In this document: piece by piece, positions 59,752 to 64,000 of the stretch
How the letters are laid out: each line of letters opens with the position of its first letter
Numbering within the stretch: the stretch's first letter is position 1
Assembly (NCBI RefSeq): GCF_030532915.1
Contig: NZ_JAUNKD010000003.1
Coordinates: 60,483 to 124,482 of the forward strand
From: Capnocytophaga sp.
GTDB taxonomy: Bacteria > Bacteroidota > Bacteroidia > Flavobacteriales > Flavobacteriaceae
Length of the DNA stretch: 64,000 nucleotides
Direction of reading: 5' to 3'
Notes under the pieces: model-generated
What the model was told of the DNA's origin: nothing
The model's input: the letters and a program-made list of their open reading frames with translations, nothing else
The model's database searches: none
Made by a program: the position numbers and the translations under genes

Positions 59752-59776
59752 AAAAGACCGCCTCCAAAGGTGGAAA
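59752..59776 (-). terminator. Terminator of rplY
   Basis: GACCG ... CGGTC with an inner TCC/GGA pair and a T-run on the minus strand. Confidence 0.7.
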
Positions 59777-59804
59777 CGGTCAGATTTATTAAAATGAAAA
59801 AACG

Positions 59805-60410
59805 TTATTTTTTCTTTTTGGCGCCTTTTTCTGCTTTTGCAGCTTCTTGTGCGGCTTTCATTGCAGCACGTGAGATTCTTACTTGGCAAACCACCGTATT
59901 GTCAGGGTGCATTACCTTGTAATCGTCTTGAACCAATTTGGTAACATAAAATTTGTTACCCATTTCCATTCCTGAAATGTCAACTGGTACAAAATCAGGT
60001 AATTTCGCAGGAAGTGCTTTTACTTTTAGCTTGCGATTTACGATACGCAAGATACCACCGGCCATAACGCCCGGAGAGGTACCGGTGATTTGGATAGGCA
60101 CTTCAATGGTGATTTCTTTGTCGTCGTGCAATTGGTAAAAATCGATGTGAAGGATTTTGTCAGTAACCGGGTCAAACTGAATGTCTTGCATAACTGCGGT
60201 GTACGTTTTTCCTCCTTCCAGCTCAATTGTAGCAGTGTACACATTCGGGGTGTAAACGATGCTTTTGAAAGCTAATTCGGGTGCTGAAAAATGCAGAACC
60301 GTATCCCCTCCGTATAACACGCAAGGTACCTGTCCAGCATTACGTAAGGCTTTGCTTGATGCTTTGCCCACGCTTTCTCTTTGAGATCCTTTGATTGCAA
60401 TTGATTTCAT
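59805..60410 (-). CDS. rplY: 50S ribosomal protein L25/Ctc
   Basis: 201 residues, the long Ctc form with an N-terminal 5S rRNA-binding L25 domain ([33 protein letters not shown], 1-95) and a C-terminal beta domain ([22 protein letters not shown]). The Lys/Ala-rich tail ([12 protein letters not shown]) is common in Bacteroidota. It lies 28 bp after prs on the same strand, a frequent pairing. Confidence 0.95.
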   Translation of the reverse strand: MKSIAIKGSQRESVGKASSKALRNAGQVPCVLYGGDTVLHFSAPELAFKSIVYTPNVYTATIELEGGKTYTAVMQDIQFDPVTDKILHIDFYQLHDDKEITIEVPIQITGTSPGVMAGGILRIVNRKLKVKALPAKLPDFVPVDISGMEMGNKFYVTKLVQDDYKVMHPDNTVVCQVRISRAAMKAAQEAAKAEKGAKKKK

Positions 60411-60438
60411 TAAAAAAATATTTAGTTATAAAATTAAA

Positions 60439-61380
60439 TTACATTATAAATTTTGAACTGATGGATGTGTTTTCGTGTACACGGTGCATCACTTCGGCAA
60501 ATAAATCGGCGCAACTAAGCACCTTTATCTTTTTAGATTCTTGTTTTAGAGGGATAGAATCCGTTACGATAAGTTCCTCTAATTGTGAGTTTTCAATACG
60601 TTCATAAGCTCCACCACTTAAAATGGCGTGTGTGGTTACGGCTCTCACGCTTAATGCGCCTCGCTCTTTCATTAGTTCGGCTGCTTTTACCAGTGTGCCG
60701 GCTGTGTCCACCATATCATCTACTAACACCACGTTTCGTCCTTCAACTTCACCGATAAGTTCCATTGTTTCAATTACGTTGGCTTGCTTTCGCTGTTTGT
60801 AACAAATAACCACTTCACTATTTAGGTATTTTGAATAAGCGTAAGCCCTTTTGGAACCGCCCATATCGGGTGATGCGATGCACAAGTTTTTTAAATTTAA
60901 ATTTTGCAAATAAGGCAAAAAGATGGTTGATGCGTACAGATGATCAACGGGGCGTTCAAAAAAACCTTGTATTTGGTCGGCGTGTAAATCCATCGTAATG
61001 ATGCGGGTAGCGCCAGCTGATTCAAGTAAGTTGGCAACTAATTTTGCGGCAATGGGTACTCTGGGTTTGTCTTTTCGGTCTTGCCTTGCCCAGCCAAAGT
61101 ATGGCATAACCGCCGTGATATGACGTGCCGACGCCCGTTTGGCAGCATCAAGCATTAACAACATTTCCATTAGGTTTTCACATCCCGGATTGGTTGAGCC
61201 AATGATGAAAACCCTTGCCCCGCGTACTGATTCTTCAAACGAGGGTTGAAATTCCCCGTCGCTGAAATGTAAGGTTTTAACTTCCCCCAAGTGTGTTCTG
61301 TATTTTTGAGCAATTTTTTTTGCCAAATCCATACTTTGCGAACAAGCAAAAATTTTTGATTCAGGTACTACGTAAGCCAT
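60439..61380 (-). CDS. prs: Ribose-phosphate pyrophosphokinase
   Basis: Makes PRPP from ribose-5-phosphate and ATP; feeds purine, pyrimidine, His and Trp synthesis. 313 residues from MAYVVPESKIFACSQS; an ATG 16 codons upstream adds non-family residues (MHPQNKKSFN) and is rejected. Seen: FSDGEFQPSFEESVRG, PYFGWARQDRKDKPRVPI, MDLHADQIQGFF, and the PRPP loop VVLVDDMVDTAGTLVKAA. A TACCTTTG box (61426-61433, minus strand) lies 45 bp upstream. Confidence 0.96.
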   Translation of the reverse strand: MAYVVPESKIFACSQSMDLAKKIAQKYRTHLGEVKTLHFSDGEFQPSFEESVRGARVFIIGSTNPGCENLMEMLLMLDAAKRASARHITAVMPYFGWARQDRKDKPRVPIAAKLVANLLESAGATRIITMDLHADQIQGFFERPVDHLYASTIFLPYLQNLNLKNLCIASPDMGGSKRAYAYSKYLNSEVVICYKQRKQANVIETMELIGEVEGRNVVLVDDMVDTAGTLVKAAELMKERGALSVRAVTTHAILSGGAYERIENSQLEELIVTDSIPLKQESKKIKVLSCADLFAEVMHRVHENTSISSKFIM

Positions 61381-61425
61381 AATATATATAGTGGTAAGGT
61401 TGAATGATTTTTTGTTTTGCGGGTG

Positions 61426-61433
61426 CAAAGGTA
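61426..61433 (-). promoter_or_regulatory. -7 box (TACCTTTG on minus strand) for prs
   Basis: CAAAGGTA on the + strand, exact TAnnTTTG in reverse. No -33 element at normal spacing. Confidence 0.55.
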
Positions 61434-61474
61434 TAAATTTTAAAAAGAATTTTTTAATTTTTTTTCAATTTTTT

Positions 61475-61504
61475 TTTGCAAATAAAAAAACTTGTGTATC
61501 TTTG
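61475..61504 (+). promoter_or_regulatory. tRNA-Leu promoter: TTTG and TATCTTTG
   Basis: TTTG at 61475-61478 and TATCTTTG at 61497-61504, spacer 18 bp. The tRNA starts 23 bp downstream. Confidence 0.75.
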
Positions 61505-61527
61505 CACCCGAAATGATAACACTAATA

Positions 61528-61607
61528 GCCTGAGTGGCGGAATTGGTAGACGCGCACGACTCAAACTCGTGTTCTTCGGAGTGTGGGTTCGATTCCCACC
61601 TCAGGTA
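61528..61607 (+). tRNA. tRNA-Leu (anticodon CAA)
   Basis: 80 nt, class II. Acceptor GCCTGAG / CTCAGGT (one G-T), anticodon stem CACGA/TCGTG with loop CTCAAAC, so anticodon CAA reading UUG; a variable arm near TTCTTCGGAG; T-arm GTGGG-TTCGATT-CCCAC; discriminator A. CCA is not encoded. Phage-type genes begin beyond it, so it is a likely integration site. Confidence 0.95.
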
Positions 61608-61615
61608 CAAACAAA

Positions 61616-61659
61616 AAGCCTTAATTTGTTGATAAACAACATTTTAAGGCTTAATTTTT
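61616..61659 (+). terminator. Terminator after tRNA-Leu
   Basis: AAGCCTTAA / TTAAGGCTT with an inner TTGTT/AACAA pair and following T-run. Confidence 0.75.
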
Positions 61660-61956
61660 TCTCCTATTCCCCTAAAATTACCCTAAAATTGAGAAAAACC
61701 ATTTTTTAGCCACATTATAGAGCAAAAAAACTTAACTTAAAAAGGCAAGGTTTTTATTTGAGTTGTTAAGCGTTATTTAATAACTGGTTTTATTTTTTCA
61801 TTGGTTGAGGTGTTTAATTTCGGTTGTGGCTATTGTAATGGGTGTTTGGCATATACTGGGCTTTCGGTAGAATTACGCATAAATACGCTATAAGGCTCTT
61901 AAAACCCTTGCTTTTGTTGAAGTGTTGTAATTTTTGCCCCTATGCAATAAAACACA
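61660..61956. other. Gene-free junction between tRNA-Leu and element
   Basis: About 300 bases with no supported gene, integrase or recognisable attachment-site repeat. If the element integrated at tRNA-Leu, the junction should be near the tRNA 3' end, but the partner site is outside the window. Confidence 0.4.
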
Positions 61957-61987
61957 AAAAAGCCCCATTGTTGAGGTTTTTTTTAGA
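61957..61987. terminator. Terminator of 99-residue gene
   Basis: GCCCCA-TTGT-TGAGG with one mismatch, flanked by A- and T-runs, directly after the minus-strand stop at 61990. Confidence 0.7.
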
Positions 61988-61989
61988 GG

Positions 61990-62289
61990 TTATTTAAGTT
62001 TATAAAGCGTGTCTAATTCTTTTATATCGTCATATAGATTAAACACTATTTGTTCGGCTAATCCTAATACTTCGCCTACGCTTATTAACTCTGTTTCGGC
62101 ATTAGGGTATTCGCCTTTGTAATAAACTGCTGACCTGCATACGTTTATAATGTTACCTACCATACCAATAGCATTACTATAAGGGGTTTCACTACTTACG
62201 TCAATAGCAATGCTATTGCTATTATTCTCTTTGTTAATGGCGGTTAAACGGTTTACCAGTTGTTCAAGTGTTACATTTTTTGTACTCAT
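61990..62289 (-). CDS. Hypothetical protein with structured leader
   Basis: 99 residues from MSTKNVTLEQLVNRL. The frame is open for 49 codons further upstream, but that part falls in a structured GC-rich leader, so the shorter start is used. Soluble, acidic, with helical stretches (VTLEQLVNRLTAINKEN, EVLGLAEQIVFNLYDDIKEL). No family recognised. It belongs to the small-gene cluster beside tRNA-Leu and has its own terminator. Confidence 0.6.
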   Translation of the reverse strand: MSTKNVTLEQLVNRLTAINKENNSNSIAIDVSSETPYSNAIGMVGNIINVCRSAVYYKGEYPNAETELISVGEVLGLAEQIVFNLYDDIKELDTLYKLK

Positions 62290-62440
62290 TTTTTGATTGT
62301 TTAAGGAATATATAAACCCGTACGGTTTAGGTGTCCTACGCCAATCATTGCGTTGCGGGGCTTTCGCACACCGCCACCATACCACACGGGTAAAATCTTT
62401 TTTTTCTATTTGTGTATGATTGCTTAGGAGTTGCAAAGAT
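62290..62440 (-). ncRNA. Candidate structured 5' leader
   Basis: About 140-nt leader between a TATCTTTG box and the ATG at 62289 (minus strand). It contains a GC-rich block (62317-62391): complementary ends CCCGT ... ACGGG, GGTGT ... ACACC inside, and a GCGAAAGCCCCGC stretch. No known RNA family was recognised. The short palindrome AAACC-CGTAC-GGTTT (62314-62328) lies at its 3' side. Confidence 0.4.
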
Positions 62441-62461
62441 AAGTAATAATTTATACTTTTG
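62431..62461 (+). promoter_or_regulatory. Overlapping divergent promoters
   Basis: + strand: TTG at 62431-62433 and TACTTTTG at 62454-62461 (spacer 20 bp) for the small membrane protein. Minus strand: TATCTTTG (CAAAGATA at 62434-62441) for the 99-residue gene. The two overlap within 31 bp. Confidence 0.7.
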
Positions 62462-62465
62462 TGCT

Positions 62466-62684
62466 ATGTTTTTGGGAATTATTGCAATATTATTTTTTAT
62501 TATACTTATTCGCAATTGGAAATATCTAATTGCCACACCTGTAATACTGCTCATTTTTCCTTTGCTTCCTTTCATTAGTGCCTATAATATCAAAGATGAA
62601 AAACCTATTTTGGCAAAGGTTTTAGTAATTCTTTGGGGACTTGTTTATTTTGTTATAGCAATCCTTTGTCTTTTAGCTTATTAG
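62466..62684 (+). CDS. Small membrane protein (72 residues)
   Basis: MFLGIIAILFFIILIRNWKYLIATPVILLIFPLLPFISAYNIKDEKP and a final hydrophobic segment (VLVILWGLVYFVIAILCLLAY) give two to three transmembrane helices. No family recognised. The ATG lies 4 bases after the -7 box, so the mRNA would be leaderless. An open frame from 62412 includes the promoter and is not used. Its 3' end overlaps the convergent HTH gene by 32 bp. Such small membrane proteins in phage clusters can be holins or exclusion proteins, but nothing here proves it. Confidence 0.55.
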   Translation: MFLGIIAILFFIILIRNWKYLIATPVILLIFPLLPFISAYNIKDEKPILAKVLVILWGLVYFVIAILCLLAY

Positions 62685-62841
62685 CTCGTTTTTCTTTCCA
62701 GTTTTCGGCACTCATATAGTTTTGTACTGTTCTATAACTGCAATTTAATAATTTTGCTATTTCTTTGCTGTTCAGTCCTTTGCAGTAATATTCAAAGGCT
62801 TTTCGGCTATTAATACTCTTGGTTTGGTAATTCTTTTGCAT
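62653..62841 (-). CDS. Small HTH protein, terminase small subunit-like
   Basis: 62 residues. The segment SRKAFEYYCKGLNSKEIAKLLNCSYRTVQNYMSAENWKEKR reads as a helix-turn-helix (KEIAKLLNCSYRTVQNYM) with the 'NW' ending typical of phage terminase small-subunit N-termini and related phage DNA-binding proteins. The rest is basic. It is probably a DNA-binding protein of the prophage; too short for a full terminase subunit. It starts 60 bp from a large inverted repeat (62902-62986). Confidence 0.65.
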   Translation of the reverse strand: MQKNYQTKSINSRKAFEYYCKGLNSKEIAKLLNCSYRTVQNYMSAENWKEKRANKLKDKGLL

Positions 62842-62901
62842 AAAAAAGGTATTTAACTTGTAGATAATTGTAGTTTTTCCGACATTTTGGCAACGTACAT
62901 A

Positions 62902-62986
62902 AAAACAAAGGCTTTAACGTACTTTTCGGGGGTAAAATGTACCTATACCCCCCTATATGAAAAATTGGCGTTAAAGTCTTTGTTTT
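62902..62986. repeat. Nested large hairpin between phage-type genes
   Basis: Outer 18-bp arms (62902-62919 and 62969-62986, one G-T pair) of ACAAAGGCTTTAACG type, with an inner GGGGGT / ACCCCC stem. It lies between the 118-residue gene stop and the HTH gene start (minus strand). Could be terminator, regulatory RNA or recombination site. Confidence 0.65.
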
Positions 62987-62989
62987 GGG

Positions 62990-63346
62990 TTAATTTGAGT
63001 GTTTTTGCTCCTTTTGTCGTTCGGTTCTGATGGCTGAATGTACCTGTGGCAAAGGAATGTTAAAAAATTCGGCAATTACTTTTGAGGGTATTTGTGCCTT
63101 GTGCATTTGGTAAATGCGGGTTTGTTTTAAACTTCCCTTGCCAAAATGTTTATGTTTCCAACTTAAAGGCTTACGCCACTCTATGTTGTATTTTCGGGCA
63201 AAGTCTTTTACTTTTATTTTGCCACTTGCAAACTCCGATATAAAAATTTGCTCTAAATTGTGAAGCTCTATTTTTGTCAATCGTTGGTATTTCTTTCTTG
63301 GGGCTTTATCTTCGTTCATTTCGTGCCATTTGTTTAATGTGTTCAT
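62990..63346 (-). CDS. Hypothetical phage-type protein
   Basis: 118 residues, basic, no signal peptide. The C-terminal half (SKVIAEFFNIPLPQVHSAIRTERQKEQ) has an HTH-like spacing, and the N-terminal half (IKVKDFARKYNIEWRKPLSWKHK) looks like a second DNA-binding helix pair. It lies 2 bp after the antirepressor gene on the same strand, so it is cotranscribed with it. Likely a small DNA-binding regulator; family not recognised. Confidence 0.55.
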   Translation of the reverse strand: MNTLNKWHEMNEDKAPRKKYQRLTKIELHNLEQIFISEFASGKIKVKDFARKYNIEWRKPLSWKHKHFGKGSLKQTRIYQMHKAQIPSKVIAEFFNIPLPQVHSAIRTERQKEQKHSN

Positions 63347-63348
63347 AA

Positions 63349-63903
63349 TTAAAAGTTTAATTTTAGTTGTACGTATTGAAATGGGTTTAACACTTCCTTT
63401 GCTCGCCTTAGTTGTTCTCTGTATTGGCGGGCTTGGCGGTTCGATTCTTTGCGTATTTCGGCAATTCTAAATAAACCTCTGTACGCTTGTAGTTCGTTCA
63501 TTAGTTCGGCATTTATTAGCTCCGTTTTGGCGTGGGCTACTTTTTCGCACTCTAAGAAATATAATCTTACTTTTTCGCCTTGTTCTGTTTTGGTCATCAT
63601 TGCCAAACGTTTAGCAAAATCCAGTGTTAAAACATAGTCTTTTGCCTTTGAACGGTTGCGGTATTTGTTTGGGGTGTACTCTAATGGCATTACTTTATCT
63701 ATGCTATTTACTTCCTTAACTCGTTGCATTTGACGAGTTAAGAGGGTGTAATCCTCGCCCTCTATTGCCCAACGATTGTTTAGAATGTTTTGCTGAACCC
63801 AACGGGCAAAATTACTTTCGTCTAATCCTAACGCTCTGTAAAGTTGTGAGCATTGCACGGCTTGTTTGCCGTTTTCTGTTTTTGTAATTTGTAAATTTAT
63901 CAT
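63349..63903 (-). CDS. AntA/AntB-type phage antirepressor
   Basis: 184 residues. The N-terminal domain (ALGLDESNFARWVQQNILNN, AIEGEDYTLL, DYVLTLDFAKRLAMMTKTEQ, GEKVRLYFLECEK) is the AntA/AntB antirepressor domain (PF08346), a phage regulator that counters the repressor. The C-terminal helical region (ELMNELQAYRGLFRIAEIRKES) is less conserved. This is the strongest evidence for a prophage or related element here. The upstream part, including other phage genes, lies beyond the window. Confidence 0.88.
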   Translation of the reverse strand: MINLQITKTENGKQAVQCSQLYRALGLDESNFARWVQQNILNNRWAIEGEDYTLLTRQMQRVKEVNSIDKVMPLEYTPNKYRNRSKAKDYVLTLDFAKRLAMMTKTEQGEKVRLYFLECEKVAHAKTELINAELMNELQAYRGLFRIAEIRKESNRQARQYREQLRRAKEVLNPFQYVQLKLNF

Positions 63904-64000
63904 TGTTTATTAATATTTAAATGGTTAATTTTCTTTATAAGTTTCTTTGCCCGCCAACTTGTTAAAATTATTTCGCTCCCGTTTTTTCGGGTTGGGGGTA
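63904..64000. other. Window edge, no gene seen
   Basis: AT-rich leader of the antirepressor gene; a short CCCG-AAAAAA-CGGG hairpin (minus strand) lies near 63976-63990. No gene is supported. Confidence 0.4.

Noticed and set aside
61476..61709. A + strand frame over tRNA-Leu
   Set aside because: It is the translation of the tRNA and its terminator.
62345..62575. A minus-strand frame overlapping the small membrane protein
   Set aside because: It crosses the divergent promoter region and the structured leader; no start signal.

Overview
The window reads as chromosome of a low-GC member of the Bacteroidota, class Flavobacteriia; a Capnocytophaga-like organism fits best, but species cannot be fixed from this sequence. 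The signs are start-proximal TAnnTTTG boxes (the Bacteroidota -7 element, often with TTG about 19-21 bp upstream), SusC/TonB-type receptors, lipoproteins, families largely confined to Flavobacteriia (DUF4249, DUF3822, DUF6427, DUF5362, DUF6048, DUF6452), the FolK-deoxynucleoside kinase fusion, and an infC gene without an ATG/GTG/TTG start.

Layout. 0-8.5 kb: 3' end of a TonB-dependent receptor with its DUF4249 lipoprotein, a family 2 glycosyltransferase, an OmpA-type lipoprotein, hemL and a monomeric NADP isocitrate dehydrogenase. 8.5-24.7 kb: small secreted proteins, mutS2 without an Smr domain, beta-barrel proteins, an O-methyltransferase, a cyclophilin-FKBP double prolyl isomerase, a MazG-like pyrophosphohydrolase, DUF3822, a RecD/UvrD-like helicase, ferredoxin, DUF6427/upp, folK-dNK and hemD. 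24.8-29.4 kb: the sulfate-activation genes cysD and cysN, split by an ABC/SMC-type ATPase, a small protein with a PD-(D/E)xK motif and a coiled-coil protein. 29.9-48 kb: purB, an HU-like protein, rocD, ruvX, secreted proteins, rfbB, an operon of a DtxR-type regulator with an iron-sulfur APS reductase (cysH), a SPOR protein, tRNA-Arg and a large Asp-box repeat protein. 48.5-54 kb: a probable metal-acquisition locus made of a duplicated His-rich lipoprotein, a ZnuD-like receptor and a small His-rich secreted protein. 54.8-61.4 kb: thrS-infC-rpmI-rplT, DUF6048/DUF6452, rplY and prs. 61.5-64 kb: tRNA-Leu followed by small phage-type genes (AntA/AntB antirepressor, HTH proteins), probably one end of an integrated prophage or similar element.

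The intergenic space is unusual. At least six gaps hold tandem arrays with a period of exactly 21 or 22 bp (about two helical turns) but with different consensus sequences; a 168-bp repeat at 50.2-50.9 kb itself contains 21-bp steps. Other gaps hold dispersed composite palindromic repeats. The most interesting coding candidate is the ATPase/PD-(D/E)xK pair inside the cysD-cysN cluster, which has the build of a two-gene defence module; this is inference from motifs and context. All calls come from reading the sequence; no database search was run.
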